64,000 nt of DNA, from assembly GCF_023101085.1 (NCBI RefSeq), contig NZ_CP064703.1, positions 8,902,501-8,966,500 of the forward strand, read 5' to 3'. Below, in pieces: positions 26,194 to 35,019 of the stretch. Source of the DNA: Bradyrhizobium sp. 170 (GTDB taxonomy: Bacteria > Pseudomonadota > Alphaproteobacteria > Rhizobiales > Xanthobacteraceae). A model generated the notes under the pieces. The model ran no database searches. It saw only the letters and a list, made by a program, of their open reading frames with translations, and was not told where the DNA came from. The position numbers and the translations under genes are program-made. The stretch's first letter is position 1; every line of letters begins with the position of its first letter.

Positions 26194-27342
26194 GTGTGTG
26201 CGTATCGTATAAGGCCGGCTGCCGGCGTCTTTTCATCCATCATGTTTTTTCTCGCAGCTCCTGCAGAAGCGCATCATCCCGGCGGCGGCGGCAATACCGG
26301 TAGCGGCGGCCCCATCAACACCATCTCGGCCGACACGCTTTCCGAAGGACTGATCGCCGCATCGGTCCGCTACGAATTCATCCGGCTGGGCCAGCTCGGT
26401 GACGCCGACCTGCTCGCCGCCGCAGCTAAGGGCACACATGCGCATTCGCTCCGCTCGATCGACGCCATCTCGATTTCAGCCGCCTACGGCATCACCAACG
26501 ACTTCACGGTTGCCGTTCGCGCCGGCGGCGTCCGCCGCTCGGGTATCAGCGAACCCGCGGAAGACATGCTGAGCGGCGGCCATATGGGCATGATGAATAC
26601 GAGCGACATGAGCAGCCTGATGAGCCCCGACGGCATCAACAGGCGCGGCAACTCGGCGGGCTTCGGCGACGTGACGATGCTCGGGCAATACCGCTTCCAC
26701 AACAATGCGCAGACCGGAACGTCGGCCGCCGTGCTGTTCGGCTTCAAGGCACCGACCGGCAGCACCAGCCAACGCGATGCCGCCGGGCAACTTTTCCAGG
26801 CCGAATTTCAGCCGGGCTCGGGCTCGTGGGACGGCCTGTTCGGCGCGGCCTTCACCAAGCGCACGGGCCGCTGGTCGTTCGACGTCAGCGGCCTTTATTA
26901 TCTGATCAGCAACGGCACGCAGAACACCAATCTCGGCGACCGCTTCCTGTTCGGCACCGCCGTGTCATATCGCCTGGTCGGCGCCACCGGCTCGGCGAAA
27001 GAGGTGGAGCTGCATGAATACTGCATGCAGCCCCGCAACCAGTTGCAGGAGCATTGCCTCTATCACGCCAATCACGACCACAGCGACATGAAGAAGACGC
27101 CCTATACGCTCGACCTCGTTCTCGAGCTCAACGGCGAGTGGCACGACAAGCAGCGGATCGCCGGCATCCCGGACCCCAACTCGGGCGGCACCACGGTCTA
27201 TCTCTCACCCGGCGTGCGCGTGGGCTTCGATCGCTTCTCGGGCTTCGTCTCCGTCGGCGTGCCGGTCATCAACCAGCACAACGGCGTTCAGTCCAAGCCC
27301 GATTATCGCATCCTCACGGGGATCGGCGCGCGGCTGAATTAA
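26194..27342 (+). CDS. Putative outer-membrane beta-barrel / MetA-like transporter protein
   Basis: 382 residues from a GTG with AAAGGGGG seven bases upstream (an ATG at 26242 would remove most of the signal peptide). Signal peptide ~1-26 ends APAEA, then HHPGGGG. The mature part has many alternating strands ending in aromatic residues, typical of barrels in the 'putative MetA-pathway of phenol degradation / transporter' group. It is rich in His and Met (GGHMGMMNTSDMSSLM, LYHANHDHSDM), which with the neighbouring PCu(A)C-like gene suggests a metal, possibly copper, link. That link is inference. Confidence 0.7.
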   Translation: MCAYRIRPAAGVFSSIMFFLAAPAEAHHPGGGGNTGSGGPINTISADTLSEGLIAASVRYEFIRLGQLGDADLLAAAAKGTHAHSLRSIDAISISAAYGITNDFTVAVRAGGVRRSGISEPAEDMLSGGHMGMMNTSDMSSLMSPDGINRRGNSAGFGDVTMLGQYRFHNNAQTGTSAAVLFGFKAPTGSTSQRDAAGQLFQAEFQPGSGSWDGLFGAAFTKRTGRWSFDVSGLYYLISNGTQNTNLGDRFLFGTAVSYRLVGATGSAKEVELHEYCMQPRNQLQEHCLYHANHDHSDMKKTPYTLDLVLELNGEWHDKQRIAGIPDPNSGGTTVYLSPGVRVGFDRFSGFVSVGVPVINQHNGVQSKPDYRILTGIGARLN

Positions 27343-27430
27343 GCGCGGAAGTCGGCGGCCCCCGGCGAGACATCCGGGTCGCCAGCGGAGCTTGGTCGCT
27401 CCACCCCCGGCCGAAAGGTCGCAGCGGACG

Positions 27431-29128
27431 TCACGCGGCGCGGATGTTGCCGAGGAATTTGCCGGTTTCGGTCTCGAGCTGCTCGGATTGCGAGGTGAGC
27501 TGGGCTGCTGCGTTCAAGACAAGGGTCGCGGCGGCGTCGACCTTGCTCGACGCTTCTCGCACGCCCGTGATGTTCTGCATCACCTCCTGGGCGCCCTGTG
27601 CCGCCTGCTGCACGCTGCGGGCAATCTCGTTGGTCGCAGCGCCCTGCTCTTCGACCGCGGCCGCAATGGAGCCGGTGATTTCGTTCATCTGCCCGATCGT
27701 GGTGCCGATTTCGCGGATGGCCTCGACGGTCGAGCCGGTCGCGTCGCGGATGGCCTGGATCTGGCTGGTGATTTCTTCGGTGGCCTTGGCGGTTTGCGAC
27801 GACAGCGCCTTGACCTCGTTGGCCACGACGGCAAAACCCCTGCCGGCGTCGCCGGCCCGGGCGGCCTCGATGGTGGCGTTCAAGGCCAAAAGGTTGGTCT
27901 GTCCCGCGATAGTCTGGATCAGCGCCATAACCTCGCCGATCTTTTGAGAGGCCTCGACCAGGCGTCCGACCATGGCCTCGGTCCGGTTGGCCTGCCCGAC
28001 CGCGTTCTGGGCAATTGACGACGACTGGGTGACCTGCCGCGCGATCTCCTGGATCGAGGACGACAGCTCCTCCGCCGAAGCCGCAACGGTCTGAACGTTC
28101 GATGCGGTCTGCTCGGCGGCGGCCGCGACCTTGGCGCTCTGACCCGTCGTCCCCACCGCGATCGTGGACATCGACGAAGCCGAATCCTGCAGCTCGTCGG
28201 CCGCGGTGGCGGTACCCCGGATCACCCCGCCGATGCTACGCTCGAATTCGTCGGCGATACGGGACAGATCCGTCCGCCGCTCCTCGGCGGAACGCGCCTT
28301 CATCGCTTCCTGCTCGGTGCGGAGCCGTGTCGTCTCAACCAGATGATCCTTGAAAACCTGCAGGCTTCGCGCAATCCGGCCGACCTCGTTGGTCTGGTCG
28401 ACGAACGGAACGTCGACCGCGAGATTGCCCTTGGCCAGTTCGTCCATGGCCGAGCAGGTTCTGTTGAGCGGACCGACCAGGCCGCGGCCAAGCCAGAACG
28501 CCGCGAATGCCGCGAATGCCAGCCCCGCCAAGCCGGCGATCCCGGCCCAGATCATCCGGCGGAAAACCACCGCGTCGATATCGTCGACATAGGCGCCGGC
28601 CTGAAGCGCCAGAAGCTTGTCGCCCGCGCCAAACGACCCGACATAGGAAACCTTGCGGAGTTCGGCGCCACCGGCGGAGCGGGGCGAGAGATATTCGACA
28701 AAGCCGCCGCCGGCGCGCGCCGTCCGCACGATATCCTGGATCAAGAGCTTGCCGCTCTTGTCCTTGAACTCCCAGCGGTTGACGTTGATGTATTTGGGAT
28801 TGGCATGCACGTAGGTGACGCCGGCGTCGGCGCTACCCGTGCCGTAGACGCCGATATAGTCCGAATATTCGCCCCAGCGCATCGAACTGATCGCGCCGAA
28901 GGCCATCTGGCGCGCCTTGTCCGGCTCGACCCTGCCGGCCTTGGCCTCACCCTCGTAGTGGGCAAGAACCTTGGTCGCGGCCTCGACAAGATTGCGGACC
29001 GTGGTGCGCCGCTGGTCCAGGACCGCGTCGCGCAGCACCAGTATCTGCAAGGCGGAGACGGCTAACAGCACCATCGTCAGCGCCGCAATGATCATCGCAA
29101 AACGCTGGTAGACGGTGAGGTTACGCAT
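27431..29128 (-). CDS. Methyl-accepting chemotaxis protein with single Cache sensor
   Basis: 565 residues from MRNLTVY (AGGAAAG ribosome binding site). Membrane helix ~10-31, periplasmic single-Cache domain ~35-185 (with [13 protein letters not shown] and [16 protein letters not shown]), second helix ~192-214, HAMP ~215-265, then the coiled-coil signalling domain. The tip hairpin [25 protein letters not shown] contacts CheA/CheW. No C-terminal CheR-tethering pentapeptide is seen. No che genes are adjacent, so it is an orphan receptor at the inner membrane. Ligand unknown; this Cache class often senses small organic acids. Confidence 0.93.
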   Translation of the reverse strand: MRNLTVYQRFAMIIAALTMVLLAVSALQILVLRDAVLDQRRTTVRNLVEAATKVLAHYEGEAKAGRVEPDKARQMAFGAISSMRWGEYSDYIGVYGTGSADAGVTYVHANPKYINVNRWEFKDKSGKLLIQDIVRTARAGGGFVEYLSPRSAGGAELRKVSYVGSFGAGDKLLALQAGAYVDDIDAVVFRRMIWAGIAGLAGLAFAAFAAFWLGRGLVGPLNRTCSAMDELAKGNLAVDVPFVDQTNEVGRIARSLQVFKDHLVETTRLRTEQEAMKARSAEERRTDLSRIADEFERSIGGVIRGTATAADELQDSASSMSTIAVGTTGQSAKVAAAAEQTASNVQTVAASAEELSSSIQEIARQVTQSSSIAQNAVGQANRTEAMVGRLVEASQKIGEVMALIQTIAGQTNLLALNATIEAARAGDAGRGFAVVANEVKALSSQTAKATEEITSQIQAIRDATGSTVEAIREIGTTIGQMNEITGSIAAAVEEQGAATNEIARSVQQAAQGAQEVMQNITGVREASSKVDAAATLVLNAAAQLTSQSEQLETETGKFLGNIRAA

Positions 29129-29341
29129 GCCGCTGGCTTTCCTGTTGGTTGAAGATTCGTACCAACACAACGTTAACCGATTGTTATCGGGTTGCGCAGA
29201 TGACCCGCGACGTCCGATCGCGAGAATCGGCGCTTGAAATGACAGCGCTGCGGCGACACAATGGTGCGCCTATCCTTCCAACATGACGCGCCAATGATCG
29301 CCGCACCGTGCGGACGGCTTGCCGCGGTAAGAGTGACCACA

Positions 29342-29647
29342 ATGGCTGAAGCCGATCTCGACCTCGTTATCCGGCAAATCGCAAAAACGCAGAACAAGAG
29401 CCTGATGGCCGCCGTCAAGAAACGGCGCGACCAGATCATGGCCCGCGCGGCCAAGGCCAAGGACAAGGAGACCCGGGATCAATTCCGGCTGATCGCCAAG
29501 AGCACGATGCTGCTCGGCGCGGCGGCGGCCAAGCGGCTGCAGAATTCGGCGGAAAACACCGCCGATAGCTACGCCCGGGCGATCAGGAACGCCGCCGAGG
29601 AAGCCGCGGCGGCTGCGAAAAAGCCTGCCAAGAAGAAGGACGATTGA
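29342..29647 (+). CDS. Small protein with Ala/Lys-rich tail
   Basis: 101 residues from MAEADLDL. The first ~75 residues are helical and polar (IRQIAKTQNKSLMAAVKKRRDQIMARAAKA); the C-terminal ~18 are Ala/Lys/Pro-rich (KKPAKKKDD), resembling histone H1-like tails of nucleoid proteins. No known domain was recognised. A weak AAGAGTG lies upstream of the ATG. Function unknown; DNA binding is only a suggestion from the tail. Confidence 0.55.
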   Translation: MAEADLDLVIRQIAKTQNKSLMAAVKKRRDQIMARAAKAKDKETRDQFRLIAKSTMLLGAAAAKRLQNSAENTADSYARAIRNAAEEAAAAAKKPAKKKDD

Positions 29648-29671
29648 AGCGGCGCCCGAGCTCAGGCTGCC

Positions 29672-30934
29672 CTATCTATGGGCACGGTAAATGCCGCGCT
29701 CGAATAGACGATAGACGTTAAGCGCGCGCTGGTCGGCGAACGGCAATATTTGCATCATGATCACGCCCGCGATACGCGACGCAGGGTCGATCCAATAGTA
29801 GGTGTTGTAAAGCCCGGCCCATGTCAGGCTTCCTGCGCTCCGGCCATCAGGCACAGGATCGAGATTGATCATATCGCCGAGCCCCCACCGCAGCCGGACT
29901 CCCGGGAAAAAATCGACGTTGTCGGACAACGCTGGATTTGTTGTCTTGAGAATTCCCGCGTCGAGGTTGCCGATCTGATTGGTGGACATAAGCGCGACCG
30001 TCGGCGGCCGCAGGATGCTCTTCCCGGCAAGTGTCCCGCCATTCAAAAGCGCGCGGAGCAAAGTCAGATAATCGGGCGCTGTGGAATAGATGCCGCCGCC
30101 ACCAGAAATCACTTTCGGCTCGGTTCGTCTCACCAAGGGCTGCGGCGCAAGCGTCCCATCCGCCTTGCGCAAATGCAGACTTGCCTGACGTGCGCGCTGC
30201 TTCTCTGTAAGCGAGAAGGCGGTGTCGTTCATCCCGAGCGGACCCAGGATGTGATCGCGGAAATAGCGATCCAGACTTTTCCCGCTGATGATTTCAACGA
30301 GCCGGCCGACCCGGTCGAGACTGGCGCCATAGGCCCACCTGGTACCCGGATCTGATATCAGCGGCGTACGCGGCAGCGCTGGATCGTTGTGAGACGCCTT
30401 GCCGTAGCGAACGACATTCGTGTCCCAAAGCTGATAGCTAAGCCCGGATGTGTGCGTCAACAGATGGCGTAGCGTGATGGGCTTTCCCGCGGCACGCAGT
30501 TGCGGGACCCCGTGCACATCGAAACCATCGAGAACTTGAGGCGACCCGAGCGTCGGGTCAATTCTTGCCGCTGGTTCGTCCAGTTTGAGTTTGTCCCGTT
30601 CGACGAGCTGCAGGGCTGCGACGGATGTCAGCAATTTGGTCATTGACGCGATACTGAAGATCGTGTCGGCCGACATCCTGGCAGCCGCGCCCATGCTTCT
30701 CGCGCCAAATGCGCCCTGGTAGATCACCGACTGCTCCGTTGCGGCCATAGCGACAACGCCTGGCACGTCTGCCGCATCGACCCGGGCCTGCAAATTGGCG
30801 TCGATTTCGCCGCTACGGGACGAGGTGCGGAGCGGAGCTGCAAGGCCAGGAATGGCTGCACCGGGGATCAGGCCTGCCGCCGCGACGGCTGCCGTTCGCA
30901 ACAACGTATCGCGCCGACTGAACCGCACTATCAT
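29672..30934 (-). CDS. Serine hydrolase of the beta-lactamase (class C) family, Tat-exported
   Basis: 420 residues. The N-terminus RFSRRDTLLRTAAVAAAGLIPG is a twin-arginine signal. The catalytic motifs are S97-M-T-K100 (SxxK) and a YxS-type motif near 'RWAYGAS'; a late H/KxG-like segment is present around 'SAGSLTWAG'. Family members include esterases, D-aminopeptidases and carboxylases rather than true beta-lactamases. It is 25 bp from the racemase-like gene on the same strand, so the two are likely cotranscribed. Confidence 0.88.
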   Translation of the reverse strand: MIVRFSRRDTLLRTAAVAAAGLIPGAAIPGLAAPLRTSSRSGEIDANLQARVDAADVPGVVAMAATEQSVIYQGAFGARSMGAAARMSADTIFSIASMTKLLTSVAALQLVERDKLKLDEPAARIDPTLGSPQVLDGFDVHGVPQLRAAGKPITLRHLLTHTSGLSYQLWDTNVVRYGKASHNDPALPRTPLISDPGTRWAYGASLDRVGRLVEIISGKSLDRYFRDHILGPLGMNDTAFSLTEKQRARQASLHLRKADGTLAPQPLVRRTEPKVISGGGGIYSTAPDYLTLLRALLNGGTLAGKSILRPPTVALMSTNQIGNLDAGILKTTNPALSDNVDFFPGVRLRWGLGDMINLDPVPDGRSAGSLTWAGLYNTYYWIDPASRIAGVIMMQILPFADQRALNVYRLFERGIYRAHR

Positions 30935-30959
30935 CGCGCTCCCCTCAACGCCCTGGAAC

Positions 30960-31601
30960 CTAAGGCCGGCCGGCGGAAAGCATTCCCTTCAATTTCAGCA
31001 CCGCGCTGTCGGGTGTTGTCAGCACTGGCCGCCCGGTTACCTCGGCGACCCGTTCTGCCGCAGGCGCCATGCTGTATTGCGCCAGCGCGATCAGGTCGCA
31101 ATCGCGCAAATCTTTTGAAGCTTCGACGACCAAACGATCATGCGTCGCGCGGTCCCCGCGATCGAGCGCGGCCATGGCGCCTTCCGCCAGTTTCGGCACC
31201 AGTTCGATCGACGGCGGAAACTCCGGCGGCATCGAAGCCAGCGTCGGCGGAAACGTCGACAGCAGCCCAATTCGGCGGCCCCGCGCGACCGCCTGCTCGA
31301 TCATCGCCTCATTGGGCTTGAGCACCGGCATCGGCGCGTGCGCACGCGCGACCGCTTCGATGCAGGGGCCGAACGCCGAACAGGTGAACAGGATCGCGTC
31401 CGACCCGGTGCCGGCGGCGTAGCGCCCGAGCCGGAGGAAACGCTCGGTCATCGCGTCGGTGAGCCCGCCGTCGCGCGCCAGATCGGCCGACAGGCTGTCA
31501 TCGAGCAGGTTCATCAGGCGAGCCTCCGGCCAAAGTTTTGCGAAGGAGGCCTCGATCGGCACAATCGAATGTTTCAGGGCGTGGATGAGAGTAATGCGCA
31601 T
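30960..31601 (-). CDS. Asp/Glu racemase-like protein
   Basis: 213 residues. The first catalytic cysteine motif is clear (LFTCSAFGPC, Cys74), with the family's N-terminal strand RITLIHAL and the N-x-A loop after it. The second cysteine, expected in a 'GC[ST]' context in the C-terminal half, is replaced: the aligned segment reads LIALAQYSMAP. So it is unlikely to be a two-base racemase and may be a decarboxylase- or isomerase-like relative, or inactive. It lies upstream of the serine hydrolase. Confidence 0.78.
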   Translation of the reverse strand: MRITLIHALKHSIVPIEASFAKLWPEARLMNLLDDSLSADLARDGGLTDAMTERFLRLGRYAAGTGSDAILFTCSAFGPCIEAVARAHAPMPVLKPNEAMIEQAVARGRRIGLLSTFPPTLASMPPEFPPSIELVPKLAEGAMAALDRGDRATHDRLVVEASKDLRDCDLIALAQYSMAPAAERVAEVTGRPVLTTPDSAVLKLKGMLSAGRP

Positions 31602-31660
31602 GCGGATCAGTCTGGCTGCGGCGCGGCTCGTGTCAACTGGCGCGCGCCGCAGCGTGATTT

Positions 31661-32674
31661 TTACTTGAACGGCAGGGCGTACATCAGGCCGCCCTTGGCC
31701 CAGGCCGCGTTCAGGCCGCGATCGAGCTTCAGCGGGCTCGACTTGCCGACATTGCGCTCAAAGATCTCGCCGTAATTGCCGCCCGCCTTGATCGCCTGCA
31801 GCATCCACTTGTTGTCGAGACCGAACCGCGATCCGAGATCGCCTGACGCGCCGAGCAACCGCTGGATGGCCGGAACGCTGCTGGACTTCGCCATCTCGTC
31901 GGCATTGGCAGCGGTGACGCCGAGCTCTTCCGCTTCGATCAGGCCGTAATGCAGCCAGGCGATGATGTCGGTCCACACCTCGTCGCCGTTGCGGGTGAAC
32001 GGCCCGAGCGGCTCCTTGCTGATGGTCTGTGGCAGGACGACATAGTCGGCAGGGTTCGAGGCCGCCGTGGTGACGGCGCCCGCCAGCGCCGATGCATCCT
32101 GGGTCATCGCATCGCAGCGCCCGCCGAAAAAGGTCTGGTACATGGTGTCGGTGCGGTCGAACACCAGCGGTTTCCATTCGATCCCGTTGGCGCGGCCGTA
32201 ATCGCCGAGCGTGACCTCGTGGGTCGTGCCCTGCGCGACGCAGACGGTGGCGCCGTTCAGGCCCTTGAGATCCTTGACGCCGGCATCGGCACGCACGACG
32301 AACCCCTGGCCGTCGTAGAAATTGACCGGGCCCTGCCGCAGCCCGAGCGTCACACCGCGCAGATAGGTCTGGGTCGAATTGCGATAGAGCACGTCGATCT
32401 CGCCCGATTGCAGGGCCGTGAAGCGGTTCTGCGCCGTGAGTGCGACGTATCGCACTTTTTTGGCGTCGCCGAGCACGCCGGCCGCCAAAGCGCGGCAATA
32501 GTCGACGTCGAGCCCCTTGTAGTTGCCTTGCGAGTCCGGTGTCGAGAAGCCGGCAAAACCGGTGCTGACGCCGCAGACCAGCATGCCGCGCTGCTTGACC
32601 GTATCAAGCGTTCCGGCCTGCGCCGTCAGGCACGACGCGGCGAGCAAGCCTGTAGCGATGACGATCCTCTTCAT
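31661..32674 (-). CDS. AapJ-like periplasmic amino-acid-binding protein of an ABC transporter
   Basis: 337 residues from MKRIVIATG with GGAGGAG ahead of it (the frame stays open 9 codons upstream). Signal peptide ~1-21 (SCLTAQA). The mature protein starts GTLDTVKQRGMLVCGV and carries GLDVDYCRALAA, FTALQSGEIDVLYRN and later WTDIIAWLHYGL, the signature of the general L-amino-acid (Aap/Bzt) binding proteins. It lies 13 bp downstream of the aminotransferase gene and, with the divergent permeases, forms an uptake system. Confidence 0.9.
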   Translation of the reverse strand: MKRIVIATGLLAASCLTAQAGTLDTVKQRGMLVCGVSTGFAGFSTPDSQGNYKGLDVDYCRALAAGVLGDAKKVRYVALTAQNRFTALQSGEIDVLYRNSTQTYLRGVTLGLRQGPVNFYDGQGFVVRADAGVKDLKGLNGATVCVAQGTTHEVTLGDYGRANGIEWKPLVFDRTDTMYQTFFGGRCDAMTQDASALAGAVTTAASNPADYVVLPQTISKEPLGPFTRNGDEVWTDIIAWLHYGLIEAEELGVTAANADEMAKSSSVPAIQRLLGASGDLGSRFGLDNKWMLQAIKAGGNYGEIFERNVGKSSPLKLDRGLNAAWAKGGLMYALPFK

Positions 32675-32687
32675 ACTGCTCCTCCTG

Positions 32688-34037
32688 CTAATGACCCACA
32701 CTCTTCAAGGCGCTGTCCATCGCCTGGCCCAGGCGGTCGACGATCACGTCGATATCATCAGATGTCGCGATATAGGGCGGCGCGAGCAGGACATGATCGC
32801 CGCGGCGACCGTCCATGCATCCGCCCGCGGGATAGCAGCCGAGCCCGCCTTCGAACGCGATCGCCTTGATGCGCTGGTTCAATTTCAGCGCGGGATCGAA
32901 CGGCGCGCGGGTGGCGCGATCGGCGACGAGCTCGATGGCCTGGAACAGGCCGCGCCCTCTGATATCGCCGACATGCCGGTGATTACCAAAACGCTCGATC
33001 AGCCGCCGCTCGAGTTGAGCGCCGAGCGCCTTGACCCTGTCGAGCAATTGCTCGTCATCGATCACCCGCTGCACCTCGAGCGCCGCGGCGCAGGCCAGCG
33101 GGTGAGCCATATAGGTATGGCCGTGCAGGAACGCGCCCGAACCATCGCGGATCACATCGACGATGCGCGCGCTCGCAAGCATGGCGCCGATCGGCTGATA
33201 GCCGCCGCCCAGTCCCTTGGCGATCGCCTGGATGTCGGGCGCGATGCCTTCCTGCTCCCAGGCGTGGCGCGTGCCGGTGCGACCCATGCCGCACATCACT
33301 TCGTCGAGGAGGACGAGCGCGCCGTGCCGATCGCAGATCTCGCGAACGGCACGGAAATATCCCTCCGGCGCCGGTACACAGCCGGCGGTCGCGCCCACAA
33401 CAGGCTCGGCGATGAACGCCGCCACATTCTGCGGGCCAAGACGCTGGAATTCCGCCTCGAGTTCGGCCGCCAGCCGGGCGACAAAATCCGCCTCGGATTC
33501 GCTGTCACGTTTTTCGTGATAGGCCAAGGCCGGGGTCACGTGGCTGAAGGCTGACGACAACAGCGGCGCATAGGGCTCGCGGCGCCAGGCATTGCCGCCG
33601 GCAGCCAGCGCACCCAGCGTATTGCCGTGATAGCTCTGGCGGCGCGCGATGAAGCGCTGGCGCTGCGGCTGACCGATCTCGATAAAATACTGCCGCGCCA
33701 GCTTGATACTGGCTTCGATCGCTTCAGAGCCACCGCTGACGAAATAGGCGTAGCCCAGTCCGCCAGGCTCATGGCCCACGAGATTGTCGGCCAGCGCTTC
33801 GGCGGGCTCCGACGAAAAGAAGCTGGTGTGGGCATAAGCGAGCTTCGAGGCCTGCCGCGTCATTGCCTCGAGCACGCGCGGATGCTGGTGGCCGAGACAG
33901 GAGACGGCGGCGCCGCCGGACGCATCCAGAATGCGCCTTCCGTCCTCGGCAATCAGCCAGACGCCCTCGCCGCCGATCGCCTTGGGCGGGCTTTCACGCA
34001 GGCTTCGATGCAGCACCCGGCTCTTGCTGACGCCCAT
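32688..34037 (-). CDS. Class III pyridoxal-phosphate aminotransferase
   Basis: 449 residues. The start is the ATG at 34037, with GAGGAGG about ten bases upstream inside the end of the regulator gene; a TTG at 34046 overlaps that gene's stop. The family signature is complete: FVSGGSEAIEASIKLARQY, RRQSYHGNTLGAL, LVLLDEVMCGMGRTG (Asp binding the pyridine nitrogen) and AIAKGLGGGYQPIGA (Schiff-base lysine). Family reactions transfer the terminal amino group of omega-amino acids or similar donors. It is translationally close to both the RpiR regulator upstream and the binding protein downstream. Confidence 0.9.
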   Translation of the reverse strand: MGVSKSRVLHRSLRESPPKAIGGEGVWLIAEDGRRILDASGGAAVSCLGHQHPRVLEAMTRQASKLAYAHTSFFSSEPAEALADNLVGHEPGGLGYAYFVSGGSEAIEASIKLARQYFIEIGQPQRQRFIARRQSYHGNTLGALAAGGNAWRREPYAPLLSSAFSHVTPALAYHEKRDSESEADFVARLAAELEAEFQRLGPQNVAAFIAEPVVGATAGCVPAPEGYFRAVREICDRHGALVLLDEVMCGMGRTGTRHAWEQEGIAPDIQAIAKGLGGGYQPIGAMLASARIVDVIRDGSGAFLHGHTYMAHPLACAAALEVQRVIDDEQLLDRVKALGAQLERRLIERFGNHRHVGDIRGRGLFQAIELVADRATRAPFDPALKLNQRIKAIAFEGGLGCYPAGGCMDGRRGDHVLLAPPYIATSDDIDVIVDRLGQAMDSALKSVGH

Positions 34038-34042
34038 GACGG

Positions 34043-34918
34043 TCAAGCCTCCTCGGCGACATATTGCGACATCGCGGCCAGCCGGCCTTCGGTCTCCTCA
34101 AGGCGGCGCCTTGCCTTGGCGCCGCCCAGCACGAAGGTGACCGCGGCCAGCGACTGCGCAATCGCAATGGCGCCGGTCAGGCTCGGGAAGAATCCAGGCG
34201 ATGCGGCGGCTTCATAGAGCAGCAAATGATCGGCGCCCTCCGCCATCGGCGCGGTGATCGCGTCGGCAATTGCGACCAGCGTGGCGCCGGAATCATGCGC
34301 CGCGCGCGCCGACAGCACGCTGGCCCTGGAATAGGGCGCAAAGCCGATGACGACGACGGCATCGCCGCTCTGGAAGGCACCGAGGTCGAGATCTTCCGGA
34401 CCGGAGCCGCCGACCAGTTGCACCTCGTCAGACCGAAACAGCCGGAGCTGATAATTGAGCAGTTCGGCCACGCTGCGGCAGCTGCGAAAGCCGGCGATCC
34501 AGATTCGCCGTGCTGCATGCAACGCCTTGGCTGCTTCGGCCACGGAACTCGTGGAAATGCGCGCAAGGCCTGCCGCCTCCGCTTCCAGCTTGTCGGCGAC
34601 CAGCGAGATGTCGGCGTGGGGACCCTTGCGGCCACCCCGGGTGCGGGCCGAGAAGGGCTGGGCTTGCACCGGCCGGCGCGCCTCGGTGAGCGCGGCGCGC
34701 AATTCGTCCCATCCGGAATAACCCAGCGCTTTTGCCAGGCGCGTGAAGGCGGCGGGATCGGCGCCGGCCTCGGCGGCCAGATCGCGCATCGAGCGTGTGG
34801 TGGCGTCGTAATCATTGGCCGCGACGAAGCGCCCGACCTGCTGCAGCCGCGCAGGAAGCGACGGCAACGCGCTGCACAATTCGTTGAGCGGCGAGGATTT
34901 CGGTTGCGGCTGCGCCAT
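34043..34918 (-). CDS. MurR/RpiR family transcriptional regulator
   Basis: 291 residues from the ATG at 34918. The N-terminal ~80 residues form the helix-turn-helix (TRSMRDLAAEAGADPAAFTRLAKALGYSGWDEL), and ~110-270 form a SIS domain that binds a phosphosugar or other small ligand (IWIAGFRSCRSVAELLNYQLRLF, VVIGFAPYSRASVLSARAAHDSGATLVAI). It is the first gene of the minus-strand operon and divergent from the permease pair. An 8-bp inverted repeat lies in the 100-bp divergent gap and is its probable operator. Confidence 0.9.
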   Translation of the reverse strand: MAQPQPKSSPLNELCSALPSLPARLQQVGRFVAANDYDATTRSMRDLAAEAGADPAAFTRLAKALGYSGWDELRAALTEARRPVQAQPFSARTRGGRKGPHADISLVADKLEAEAAGLARISTSSVAEAAKALHAARRIWIAGFRSCRSVAELLNYQLRLFRSDEVQLVGGSGPEDLDLGAFQSGDAVVVIGFAPYSRASVLSARAAHDSGATLVAIADAITAPMAEGADHLLLYEAAASPGFFPSLTGAIAIAQSLAAVTFVLGGAKARRRLEETEGRLAAMSQYVAEEA

Positions 34919-34925
34919 GAAACAT

Positions 34926-34956
34926 ATGTTGCATAAAATGCCTTTTGCTGCAACAT
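34926..34956. promoter_or_regulatory. Inverted repeat in the divergent promoter region, candidate RpiR operator
   Basis: Arms ATGTTGCA (34926-34933) and TGCAACAT (34949-34956) are perfect inverted repeats, with 23 bases between their starts, about two helical turns. The left arm lies 8 bases upstream of the regulator ATG on its strand, and the element is about 64 bases ahead of the permease start. This position lets one regulator control both transcription units. That RpiR binds here is inference. Confidence 0.6.
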
Positions 34957-35019
34957 TTGAAATGCGCCCCTCGGGGACGCATGGCCGAAGATCGCTGTTG
35001 CCAGAAGGATCCTTGTGCT

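Noticed and set aside
26233..26790. Minus-strand frames under the outer-membrane-like gene
   Set aside because: They are shadows of the plus-strand gene, which has a signal peptide and a good ribosome binding site.
29672..30934. Calling the serine hydrolase an antibiotic beta-lactamase
   Set aside because: The family is broad and the setting is amino-acid metabolism; nothing shows beta-lactam resistance.
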